64,000 bases of DNA from Asterochloris sp. CNOR1 (lineage: Eukaryota > Chlorophyta > Trebouxiophyceae > Trebouxiales > Trebouxiaceae), in the NCBI GenBank assembly GCA_963969365.1, contig OZ017752.1, positions 1,550,001-1,614,000 of the forward strand, in the 5' to 3' direction. The notes under the pieces are model-generated. The model saw nothing but the letters and a program-made list of their open reading frames with translations, searched no databases and was not told the origin of the DNA. Positions 33,896 through 45,500 of the stretch are shown in pieces. Numbering within the stretch: position 1 is the first letter of the stretch; the number at the start of each line of letters is the position of its first letter. The translations under genes were made by a program, and so were the position numbers.

Positions 33896-36721
33896 TCAGA
33901 CAATTGCTGGCACCGTGCCCTTCCTGCCCATTGTTGCTGACTTGCTCGGTGCTAAGCCCCTGAAACGATCTGTGGCCTCGAGCAGCTCATGCTGAATATT
34001 TGGATCATATTGGCTGTGCCCTGCTCCTGGGACCACTCTTAATTCAAGCTCAGGCCACGCTCTGTGAAGTTCGTAAGCTGTTTTCACTGCAGCACAGCAA
34101 ACAAGTGTGAGGTGCCCACTGCACTGAGCATGTTTATGTCAAGGACCCTGACACATTGCAGGCTTACCCGGGCAAACAAAATCTAGCGCCCCATGAATAG
34201 CAATTGCTGGAATGTGCTGGATTTTGTCCATGCCCTGCAGCTAGAGGCAGCAGACAGCTACTGTGAATGTCAGTTTAGCTGTAAGTCAGCAAAGTTTTGA
34301 TAGAGGTGTACAGCCTCGCGCCTCACCTGTAACAAAGGTTCTGCTTCCAAGAACGCGTTGTTCAGGCTATAAAAGCAGGTCAGAAGTGGTTGGGCAATCC
34401 TGCTCATGTTTGGGGGTGGCTCTGCAGCTGCGGCCTTGGCCGACCGCTTGCGCAGCTGCCCAGCCACCTCTGCTGCAATGCTGCGACTTGCAAAATCATT
34501 GTGGCTGATTGGGTCGAACTGAACGGGATCAGGCAACGGCTGCTGCCTCGTCTGGGGGGGCAGTCTGTCGGTGTTGGACTTGGCAGGGTGGCCCTGAGAA
34601 AACCATTGCTTCCCATCCCAGCACTGCACAGGTGTGTATTCAATGTGCGACATCATAGGTGGATCGAGCTGCCACTAGGCAGGACTTCGCATGCAGAGGG
34701 TGCACCAGGAGACTGTGGCATCTGGCATTGACACTCAAGAAAGTCCATGCCACCAAAGCCAGGCAGCAGCGGCAGGCTAAGCTCACACACAGCAAGAGTG
34801 ACTCACCAACAGATTCTGGCTTCGTGCGCCGACGCTCATCTCATAGCGAAACCAGGCAGCAGCAGCTGCCTCCCTGACTTTAGCTTCTTCTGACTGCAGC
34901 AGCTTGAAGTAGCCTGCCACTGGGTCTGTCCTGTCCCCCTCTGGCAGATGAGAGAGGTAACCATCAAACCAGCCTGCATGGAAACTGAGAACTTTTGCTG
35001 ACCAACTCATGCATGCAAAAGTGACCAGCCCACCATGCTGGCTGACAGCCCATCCCTAGCTGCCTTGTTGGAGGGCAGTGATGCAGCAATGTCACTGAGC
35101 AGCAATCACGGCAGCAACTGAGCATTGCGTGACAATTGAGCCTTGCTGCCTGGATACAGACAGGAAAGTGTCAGGGCCCCGCCTGAGAACCCCATTGGCA
35201 GTGCTTCACCTGCTGGCTTCACCTGCAGGCTGCAGAGGATGCACACCACCCCTAGCCAGCCAGTCGATCTCACCAGGACCACCAAGCACCATAGCAGAAT
35301 GCACCACTTGCCTGATGGCTGCAGGTGGGCCACACCCCCCCGGTACATCCAGCTGATCTCAGAGGGCCGCATGAGGCAGATACCCCGCAACACCATGGCC
35401 AGTACCCTGCAGGCGGTGAGCAAGGTGAGGCTGGGCAGGCCAGTAGCTGAGCCATGGTTCAGCAGCTCTGGAAAACTGTATAAACAGGAGTACCTGACAA
35501 TAGTCAGCTGGATAGGCACCGCAGGATGAGACACAAGTCCGTGACTTGGGTGCCCTCTGCTGGCCACCGCAGTCACATGTGCAGATTGACCTGTCAGGCA
35601 GCTTGTGTCAAGACCAGGGCCACCACCCAGCTGCCATGACACTGATTGTTGAACAAGCATAGTACCTTTACCTATCAGGGTGCTTCTGGGCATACGCCAG
35701 AGTCAGGGCCACACCCCAGCTGCCACCGAGCATCAGCCAGCTGCTCATCTTGAGATGCTTCCGCAGCTTCTCCAGGTCACCCACCAGGGCCTGCATGCAT
35801 GGCGGCATGGGGTGCTCCAGCTCTGGGAGTTGCAGGCAACACACTGCCCATCTCCTGCATGAGCAGCCCTGGCAAGCACCTGGCAGGCCCAAGCAACAGC
35901 GGTCCAGCATTGCAGTGCTTGGGGAACCCAGAACAGAGATGCAGGCATTGCTGCACATGTTAGCAGTTACCTGGGTAGTGTTGTCCTGCAGGCAGCCCAC
36001 AGGTGTGGAGCGCCCGCAGCCTCTCTGGTCAACCAGAACGACAGTATAATACTGCAGGTCAAAGAACTGTGCATGCTTGGCGTAGCAGCCTGCAGGGCAC
36101 CAGAGTGCAGCCGTGAGGGGCACGGCGCTGGCATCGGCATGCTGCTGCCACTGAGGCCATGACAGTGCTTGGGTGGCGCAGCCTCTCAGGGACTGGATGG
36201 GCTCTGCAAGGCAGTCCAGACACTGCAGGCATGAGGGCACAGGCCAACAACCCCAGACAGCCAGCAGCGGCAGAGCCACAGCTGGTCTGTCTGCAGGTGG
36301 CAGGTGGCAGGCATGCATGCTGGGCACTGCTGCCCTGCAGAGAGTCCAGCGCGCCAGCCTCACCTGCTCCTGGGCCGCCATGCACCACGACTGCGGGCAT
36401 GCCCTTGGGGTTGCCGTGCACCTCGTAGTAGAGCGTGTGAAGCTTGGACACTGCAAGCTGGCCTGTCAGATGGGGGCGGCTGCTTGGGTAGAGAGGCCGC
36501 AGCTGCTGAGCGCCCTGCTGGCTGCTGGTCCAGTGGGCCACTGGCCAGCTGGGAAAAGCAGCGCGTGGCTTGACACCCATCCGGCATTGACTGAAGGTGA
36601 GACTGTGCAGATGTCTGGCATGCGGCCTTAGGAAGTGGCAATGATGATGCTGTCTTCTTGGTGGGCTGAAGCCAGCAGCATCTGCGAGGCATTTGGCCTG
36701 TGCATCCAGCTGCAGCTGCAT
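33896..36721 (-). CDS. Proline iminopeptidase (alpha/beta-hydrolase, S33 family)
   Basis: Cleaves N-terminal proline from peptides; organellar or cytosolic. The minus-strand exons run from about 36721 to the TGA at 33896. An N-terminal exon carries a Gln/His/Arg-rich extension that may be a transit peptide, then LHTLYYEVHGNP and the oxyanion segment VVHGGPGAG. Next comes about 35990-36090, with FFDLQYYTVVLVDQRGCGRS. Then 35680-35795 has the nucleophile elbow LMLGGSWGVALTLAYAQKHP. About 35330-35410 has LRGICLMRPSEISWMYRGG, and about 34800-34990 has the cap region FHAGWFDGYLSHLPEGDRTD. About 34325-34560 follows. The last exon, 33896 to about 34085, has YELHRAWPELELRVVPGAGH, which supplies the catalytic His. 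Motif order and spacing match bacterial-type PIP. The start is an ATG upstream of the conserved domain and is not certain. Confidence 0.88.
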
Positions 36722-36858
36722 GAGAGAGGCAGTATTGCAGGGGCGAGCCTATCCTATCTGACCGTAACATGAAAAGCAATGCTTGGCAGTTCTCTTGATC
36801 AGGTGTACGCCTAAAGAGCTCCTCCCCCCAAAGAAATGCGGTGAGGGTTGGTCAAGGC
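36722..36858. promoter_or_regulatory. Head-to-head promoter, iminopeptidase and DPB4
   Basis: Only about 137 bases separate the proposed start codons of the divergent iminopeptidase and DPB4 genes, so transcription probably initiates from shared DNA. No core promoter element could be named. Confidence 0.45.
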
Positions 36859-39396
36859 ATGGCAGACACAGATGCAGATCTGCCAAAGGCAGCAGTGAAA
36901 AAGGTGGTCAAGCAGGGGCTGCCTCCTGGGCAACCAGATGCCCAGGGCAGGCCACGCGAAACACATGTGAACAAGGACGCGCTGCTGGCCTTCACTGAAG
37001 GAGCCCAGGTATGAGCAAGGGAGGGTTTGGCACGTAGGCTCAAGCTGGGGCATGTGGAATGAGCACAGGCCATCCTTAGCATGCCATGAATGACTTCCCA
37101 CATACAGGGCGCTTATTTGACCAACACTGCACCCTCATGGCTACCATGCGCTCATGTGCAGGACTTCCAGCCAGTGCCCCACACCCTAGCATCCAGGTCA
37201 TAGGGTCTCAAAATGGGCTGCCTGGGCTGGTCGCCAGTCACTCATTGCTATATGGCTCCTTGCAGGTACCCGCCAGCCACAGAATGGCCACAGCCAGCAG
37301 CATTGTACTGTACAGCTGCCTGGGCCTACATTTGAGTAAGCACCCCCCTGCAGGTGTTCATCAGCTACATCACGGCCACTGCCAGCGACATCTGCAAGGA
37401 CGCCAAGCGCCAGACGATCAGTGCCGACGATGTGTTCAGCGCATTGTCAGACCTGGGATTCGAGAGCTACATAGCTCCCACCAAGCACTGCCTGGAGGGT
37501 GAGGCAGGGCTCAGAAGCCAGCCAGGGAGACAGCTGGCTGTGCACTGCCGCTGAGGCTCATTCCAGCTGCATGACTGCCGGCAGGCTGGCAGCTCACGCT
37601 CTAACTGCTGATGGCATGTGTGCTACATTGCTCTCACCAGGACTGTTTGTGGATGAGCTTGGTCAGCCTCCACTGGAAGTCAGTGCGGTAGGCAGCTTGA
37701 TCTGAAGCCTTCATTACATGAGGCCCTTCGGATGATTGCCAGCTATGAAACCGACAGCTCGTGCTCACCTTGCTGCTGCAGTCCGCCCTGCATGCCCGTG
37801 CTGCTGAAGTGACGCACAGCAACCCCTTGCATGCCTCTCACTGCACATACTGCCACACACACACTTCTGCAGGGCAGGTGGTCATGCAGCCTTCAAGGAG
37901 GAGACCAAGGGCAACAGCAAGCACTCTCTCACTGCAATGCTGCTGTCACCACACTCATATGCACCTGAGAGCATCCTACATCTGCTGCAGCCTTCAAGAA
38001 GGAGACCAAGGATCGGAGCAAGCAGAAGGCGGAGACCAACAAAAGAAAGAAGGAGAAGGCAGCAGCAGATGCAGCCGCCACGGCCCCTGGATCACAGGTG
38101 CCGGTGGGGAGCGCCCCTAAAGGTGAGCGAAGGTGGCAGCAGATGGCAGCTGCTGGCCTCTTGTGCCAAGGCCAGCAGCAGGCACCTTCAAAGGTGCAAG
38201 CACTGCTCATCTATGTGCCCCTGCAGGGGCTGGTGAGTGGCATGTGGTCGCCTGCATGCTGGCTACATCAGACCACCTCCTGCTGGCGTCTTGGCTGTCC
38301 ACTTGCAAGACTGCACAAGATTGCTGCATCCCTGTCAGCAACGCAGAGTCTGCCTGTTGCAAGCTGCAGACCTTGACCGAACAACTGCTGCAGACTGAAG
38401 TGTGCATGCCTCTGATCACGCAGGTGCTTCTGCAGCACTGCCTGCCCTGGCTGGGATGGTGCAGGCACACGCTGCTGCCACCGGCCTGCCGCAGCTGGCC
38501 CACCTGCCCCAGTCCAGCCAGATGATGGGGCACATGTCCCCGCAGATGGCACAGTGGGCCCACCAGCAGGGGCAGCTGCCAGCCAACATGCAGCCCCGGC
38601 AGGTCTCAGGGCAGCAGGTGCCGTCAAGCATGCAGTACCAGCAGGTTTTGCAGCAACAGGTGCCGCTGCAGCTGGTGCCTCACCATGAGGTGCCGCAGCA
38701 GCAGCCTCAGCCGGCGGCGCACTCCGGGGTGAGAGGCCATGCACCTGATTTGCTCATGGCATAAGGTGCAAGCAGAGCAGCTGCTAGCAGTGGCAGACCA
38801 AGGGCCTTGCTTTGACATAAGGTGTATTGTTATAGCAGGGTGTGTGGGCCGCTGCTGAAAGCGGGCGCCTTGCTGGGGTGAGAGTGCCAGCCTAAGGGGG
38901 CAGGGCAGACCTCACAGCTCCTCTCATCTGCATTTGAGTTCAACGCTCCTCAAGTCTCTTGCCATGTGGTGCATCTTGGAAGAGTGTTTCTGATCTCAAT
39001 ATGAGCCCAGGAACAGGGCCTGTGCTCACCAGCTGATGAGAAGCTCTGCTCCTTGCAGGCTGTGGGGCTCCAGCAGCAGCAGGCTGGTCAGAGGGAGGAT
39101 GGGCAGCCCCCTGAGAAGAGGATGAGGCTGGATGCTCTGCATGGCGTCCCTGCAGGTCTCACAATGCAGCAGATGCAGCAGCAGGTGAGCAGACATCCCA
39201 CTAGCATGCCGCCACTACTGCTCTGCCCATCAGCAAACAACTCTCTACCCTCTTGTCCTTTGACTGAGATCTGATCTTGTTGCTGCAGATGCTGTTGTTG
39301 CAGCAGCAGCAGGGTCAGCATGTTATGGTGCCTGGGAGCATAGCCATGCCACTTTCTGGACAAGCCAGGCAGGCACAGCAGCCGCCACCCCAGTGA
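36859..39396 (+). CDS. DPB4: Histone-fold subunit, DNA polymerase epsilon POLE3/DPB4 (CHRAC17-like)
   Basis: Histone-fold protein that pairs with a POLE4/DPB3-type partner in the DNA polymerase epsilon holoenzyme and in CHRAC-type remodellers. Exons: 36859-37008, 37354-37498, about 37991-38121, 38424-38728, about 39059-39184 and about 39289-39396; the first four join in phase. The fold starts ADLPKAAVKKVVKQGLPPG, continues VFISYITATASDICKDAK and closes TISADDVFSALSDLGFESYI, the LPxAxVxxIxKxALP and TLxxxDVLxALxxxxF pattern of POLE3. It is followed by the typical basic segment FKKETKDRSKQKAETNKRKK. After that the protein departs from the family. Instead of an acidic tail it carries about 180 residues rich in Gln, Met and Pro (QLAHLPQSSQMMGHMSPQ and similar), with one short basic motif EKRMRLD. 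NF-YB is an alternative, but the N-terminus fits POLE3 better. Confidence 0.87.
37885..37922 (+). repeat. Pseudo-exon: duplicate of DPB4 exon 3 5' end
   Basis: The true exon start at 37991 reads ctgcag|ccttcaagaaggagaccaag. About 100 bases earlier the intron contains catgcag|ccttcaaggaggagaccaag, followed by ggcaacagcaagca against gatcggagcaagca. Sixteen of the first seventeen codon-region bases match and the acceptor AG is kept, so it could be spliced as an alternative 5' edge. Confidence 0.85.
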
Positions 39397-39424
39397 CGGC
39401 CTTCTTGCCCCCTTGATATGGCCT

Positions 39425-39429
39425 TGTAA
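39425..39429 (+). terminator. Polyadenylation signal TGTAA for DPB4
   Basis: TGTAA lies 29 bases after the DPB4 stop codon (39394-39396). This pentamer is the usual poly(A) signal of chlorophyte algae. Confidence 0.65.
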
Positions 39430-39592
39430 CTTGCTTATTTTATCATGAACTATGTCACAGATCAGTGTGTCAAATGCTCTGAAAACACAAAAGGTGTAGC
39501 ACTGTGGTTCATGTAGGCGACGGCATGCATGTTGGTCATTGGTCCTAGTGCTGTCAGATCCACCGTCAGGTGCAGCCCGTTCTGATATGCAA

Positions 39593-42500
39593 TCAGCTGT
39601 CAACATCTACCAGATCATTCTCCTGTGACTGCTGCGCCTGGTCCAGCAGCTCCTTGAACTCAGCCACCAAGCGCTGGTTGGCGCGATTTCTGCTGACTGC
39701 TGGCAGCACCTCGTCTCCCAGCAGGGCCCGCTTGTCCAGGCCCAGCACCATGGGCTGCCACCCCTGGGGGCTGGCGGCTGCCTCAGCCTCGCCAACTGGG
39801 CGGGCAGGGCCCAGAAGATCTTCACAGACCTCGCGCAGGCGGCCCTCATCAGCCTCCCCTGCAGAGAAGGTTGGGGGAGTACATCAGCATCAGTGGGCAA
39901 CGACTTCCACATGCAGACGCAGTTTATGCAAGCCATGGCAAAGTGAGTCCCACAGTGCTCTGCAGCACTGGCTTGGCTGCACCTGACTCTGCAACACTAG
40001 CCAGTATGAGGCTTGGAAAGGCTCTGCCAAGAGGCACGACACCAGAGGGGTCAGTGGCATGGAAGCACTGCACTGTGTAGCATGTAAAGCGAGCAGAGCC
40101 TACAGACTCCCATCACTTATTCATGATCCCTTCTCCACTCACCTGCTGGGAGATGCACGTGGCTGAGCTGCCCAGCTCTGCCACTCTCAGGAGGACTACA
40201 GGCCCAGCACTGACCTGCGCAGCGATGCGGGGCGGCTCCCTGTATGGCCACTTAACCCCTCACCTGCCAGGTGGTGCACGTAGCTGAGCAGCCAGCGCCG
40301 CCACTCTGAGGGGGACTGCAGGGCCAGAGCAGAGGCCATGTTGGCCTCCAGGTGGCCCCGGCTCTCTACCACTGCCCTGCGGGGCCCAGCTTGCAGCGTC
40401 GCCCTTACGCTGGGCATGCCACTGTGAACTCCAGCTGCCTCTGCCTGTAGCCGCCCCAGCTCGCCTGTGCAGCAGCACCATTCCCGTCAGGCAGAGGCCA
40501 TCAACCTTGCTGTCATGCAGTGTGGGCTGCGTTGGGCACTTAAAAGCCTTTGCCTGCCACCCCACCGGCTTGCGCAGGCAGCATCATAAATTGTGAGCTC
40601 TGCTATGCAGCAGTCCCCTGCAGGGCTGGGTTGAGCTTTCGCAGTGAGGCACGGCGTCTCTGCCTGCACCTGGCTGCAGAGTGCCGCAAGAAAGCCGAGG
40701 TAAGCTTCCAACTTAGGCTGCTGATGTGCATAGAGCCTCTATACATTGGCAAGCAGCCGCCAAGAGGCAACCACTGAGCTTGCGCAGGCTGCTGGCTTTT
40801 GCCTGGGTGCAAAAGCCAGAGCAGGCCGCATTGAAGATGCAGCACATCGTCAGCTACATGGTCCAGGCACATGCTCACCTGTACTGGACCCCTGAGAGGG
40901 CAGCATGCTGGAGTAGGCTGAGGTGGGGAATGAGTTGTCAGCCAGGCAGGCCCAGCAGCGCAGCCCAGAATGGAAGGTGTATGCTGCCTGGGTGGACATG
41001 ACCACCACCGGGGCTCCACAATTGGACAGGCGCACCTGGGTCACTGCAGCAGCAGACACCGCGCTTGTCAGGACAAGGTCAAGGCAGAGTGGCTCAGCTG
41101 CCTGTCAGGTAAGATCAGCAGCTCCTGCTGTCCTCGTCAAAGCCTAGTTTGAAGGCAGCACCTCAGACTCTTCAAGTTGTCCTGACTGCTTGCCTGTATC
41201 AAGGCACCGCTCGGAGCTCTGAGGATTGGCCTTGCATGGCACCGACACCAGCGAAAGCTTACTGGTATCCAGCTTAGCATGCTTGCCATGTGGTCACACA
41301 AATGTTGAGAGGGAGCAGGCAGGCCATGTAGACCTCCATGTAGCAAGCCCAATTGTTGCCTGTGATTGAACTCTGAGCAGGCAGGTCCCTGACTCTGGTC
41401 TGCCAGACACTGGTGCATCCCCAACTTGGCCGTAGCTAACCCCTGTCTGCAACAGATCCTTGGGCATGCGCCTCGCCTTTGGGTGCCAGCAGCACGCTGG
41501 TCAGTAGTGACCCCAGCCAGGCCTGCAAAGTGCTGCCCAGAGCCTGAAGGTCCCTCGACCTGCATGCTGGACACTAAACCACAGGTGCGCGCCCAGCAGA
41601 CCCCAGGATGCAACATCGTCATTGCCGCTGGCCCCTCACCCTGGGTGGCGGCCGGTGCGCCTGACAGCAGCGGAGCCAGCGAGGTGTCCAGAGTGCTGCT
41701 CAGCGCTTGCAGGTCCAGGACGCGCACATCCCCAGCCACTGTGACTGCCAGCAGGCGCCAGGCTGAGTCGGCAGCCAGGAAGCGGGTGGCACTGCCCAGC
41801 TTCAGGGCAGGCAGCATGCGCCGTCCACCAGCAGTGTAGACCTGCAGGGAGCCAGATCATTCTCAGAGTTAGCATTCAGCTTCATAACCATGAAGGGGGC
41901 TCTCCTGAGAGCATGGGGGCCTGCTGAGCAGGTGTTGAGGGAACCTGCAGGGGCCAGAAGGTGCCAGGTCAGATCTGACTGGGCTTGCATGGGAGAGGGC
42001 TGCTACCTTCTGGCGTGCTGCTCAGACTGCTCATTTCTGAGGCGCTGCTCATACGGTCTGCCGGCTGTGCAGACCTGCAGGGCCAGGGAATGGCTGGTCA
42101 GGTGAGATGTGCTGGAAGCAGATGGTGAGAGACAGGCAGCCAGGTGCAGAGGCCACATCCAAGCTGGGGGTAGAATGCATGCTGAGCGCAGGGAAAGCGG
42201 TGCGGTTGGCCAGCAGTCATGCCTCAAGGGCTGCAGCAGAAGCCCAGCCTGGACAGAAAAAAGACACAATGCGCAGGTGAAAGAGCTGACCTGGACTGTG
42301 CCATCTGCCAGAGCGCAGGCCGCAAAATTGAGGCTGCCTGCCAGCAGCGAGACGTGGCCTGCAACATGGTCTGTCCAGAGGACCCTGATGCCTGAGCTGC
42401 AGGACAGCACTGCCCTGGGCGGCATGCCAGGCTGCAGATTGTTGGTCGCCTGCAGGCATCAGCAGGGCATCATGCCTGGACAACATGTTCTCTGTGATCT

Positions 42501-45500
42501 CCCAGGCTCCAGGGGCAACATCAGGAGGAATGACAGGGCAGTGCAGGTGCCATCTCTGGGGGTGGGCAGCACTGGTATGATTGTCAGATGGCAAGGCGTT
42601 CTCCTGACCCATGCTGCCACGCAGGAGGAGTGCTGGCACAGAGGCCGCCACCTCTGCAAGCCCTGCGTTCCTCATCAAAACATATATAGTTGCGTAGCCC
42701 CTCTTTGGGGAAGTCCACAGGGCGGTGCATATTCCCACCTGCAGCGTCTTGATGTCGCGTCCCAGCTGCACCGCTACCTGCAGCAGCGCCAGCAATTGCT
42801 CACACTGATGGGGCATACTGCCCAGTGCACCTGCTGTAGCCATAACAGCAACTAGTGCACCTCCAGCTGAACCTGCCTCATGTTTTTGGGACTTGTCAAT
42901 GCAGCAAGGACAGGGAGAGGCACACAGATAAGCACAGGCAGCAACCAGGGCAGACACAGGCCGGCAGCTGCACACAGGAAGGCGTGCAGGTGCAGAAGCC
43001 AACTCGCCTGTAGCTGTAGCACCACCAATAGTGCAGGCCATAGGGCACTGGAAGGGCACAGAGGTGCAGCCTGTTTTGAGTGCTGCACCCACGCAGCGCA
43101 GGCAGCATTGTAGAGGCAGGAACGCAGGTGCCGAAGTGGGCTCACCCATTGCAGAAGTGGGCTCACAAGTTGCACGACAGGCAGAGAAGCATGTAGTTGC
43201 AGCAGGGGCCCACCTGCTGCACCACAGGCAGCGCAGGCATCAGCGGCTGTTGCTGCAGGGCATCCTGCGCTGCGCCAGGGGCCGCCTGCACAGGGGTACC
43301 CGGCCGCGCCCGAGGGGTCCCCCCCAGCGACGCAGGTGCGGTGGCATCCGGCACAGTGGACACCCTCTCAGGAGCCAACCGCTTTTTGGGGCCTGGCACA
43401 CCACCAGCCCCACCTGCCTGGGACCCTGCCTTGCGTTTTGCGCCACCGGCTGCGGCCATGTTGCCTGCCGGGCCTGGGGCCACCTCAGGGACCCCATTGG
43501 CCACCTGCAGCGGCTGTGCAGGTGGGCCTGCAGCAGCGCTGGCCGGGAGCCAAGAAGTGGGCGTAGCAAAGGTAAAGCTGTTGCCCCCCATGGGGCCTGA
43601 GCGCGGGCCAGAGGGGGGCGGCAGATCCCCCAGGCGGGCGCCCCCGGCCAAGGTCACTGGCTGGGGGTTGATGCGGCGGGGGCCATTGGCCTGCATGGCA
43701 GCAGGGGCCTGGTCTTGTCGAGGAGGATGTGGAGTGTGCCCACTGCTTGAAGTCCCTACAGGTTGTCTGGGGGTGGAGAAGGCAAATGTGTTTCTGCCTC
43801 AGATCTTCGACAGTTCAGGTAGGTCACATGCCAGTCTCTGGCTTTGGCATAGCTGCTGCTTACCCTCCTATGCAATCAAGCAAGCTCTGGAAGGCGGGGT
43901 GCAAAATCAATGCAGATGTGGTTGCCAGCAGGGGTACAGCTCAGCAGGATGGGGCAGGCAAGCCTGAGGGGCGCTGATAGGACCTTTCAACCAAAGGACC
44001 CTGCGACCATGCATGCCCACCGTGCCATGGCTGGCGCCCAGGCGTGATGCCTGCCCATGCTGTGGCTGTATCCTTGCATCCAGTGCCGCATCTGCCACAG
44101 CAGCTGAGGGGACCTCCGCCTTCTGCAGGTCTGAGGCCGCAGCAGCAGCCGCCTCCAGCTGCAGCTGGTCGGCGGTCTCGGCGAACAGGGTGTTACGCAC
44201 CCTGGTGTCACCATAGGCCTCATTCATCAAGTCTGCCTGCTGCTCCAGGGTGAAGGCCTGCAGGGCATGTGGGAGCAGGTCAGAGTTGTGTCAACGGAGA
44301 ACAGACTACGACTGTGATCGTTTGTGGCCTGGTGGTGAGCGGCCGAAAAGGACAGGAGCAGGAAGCTGTGCTGATACTAGAGGAACATAAGGTCTTGCTC
44401 TGTTGCTCCTGGGTGGCAGCCTGCAGGGCGTGCAGGTCCAGTGCACTCCAGCATGTGCAATGTTGCTTGCCCTGCTGCTCTGGAGGGGCTTAAAGGCCTG
44501 CAGACATTTACAGGCAGGTCAGGCCCGGCACACAGCAAGTCTGCTTGCCCGAAAGTGAAGCTCTGCAAATCAGCAAAGGCACATGTCTGCACAACGCAAT
44601 GAAACAGGCAGCTGTGTTGCTGCCTGAGCAGCAGCGAAAAGCCTTGCTGCTCCTTACACATGGCGGCTTGCAGGGTGGGATGGGTCCATGTGGGAGCGCT
44701 GCAGTGGATGGCAGCTGGCCTTCAAGGTGGCAAGGGCGCGGGCAGGGCGCTTGCAGGTCACTCAACTGCGCTGGAGGAGACCTGAGCGGCTGTAAAATTT
44801 CTTGCAGCCCCCGAGCTGTCAATGAGCAGATAGGTGCCTGGTGTAAAGCTGTGGAATTGGCAGCTGCGCTACTACAAGCTGCTAGCGCAAGCACCACCAA
44901 GAGGGACCTGGCAGCTGAAGGGATGGCCAGCACAGCAGGCAGAGAGCAGACCTGTCCCTAAAGGGCAGCTCAGATGTTGGGGGCCCCCACCTGCCCCAGT
45001 TCGTGCTCCTCAAAACGGAACAGCCCCACCCGCCCGTCCGTGGAGCAGGCCAGCAGTGTGTACCCGTCGGGCGTCCAGGCCAGGTCAATGGCGGTCTGCG
45101 TGAAGAAGCGGGTGCTGACGCACACTGCACGGCTCTCGTCTGTGCGCCAGACCGAGACGCGGTTGTCCTGGCTGCCCAGGGCAATCACATCCACCGCCTG
45201 CAGAGAGGTGCCGGTGGAAGCAGGGCTCTGAGCTGCTCGGGCAGTAAGCCACCTGTGTGGCATTGCTTGTGCTGTCCATGGCAATTACCACCACCGCCTG
45301 CAAGGAGGGAATGTTAAAAGCAGGTTTTGGGGCTGTCAGGTGAAAGGACACTTTTGTGTGTGTCCAGATCGCCCAAGGCAGTCCAAATCGATGCTGTCAT
45401 GGAGGTACTCCCTGTGAGCAGAACAGCAACAGGGCAATTCCAAAGCAGGCGGCCAATGCAATGCATCTTTTGTGCACAGCCGGCAGGAGAGGACTCCCTG

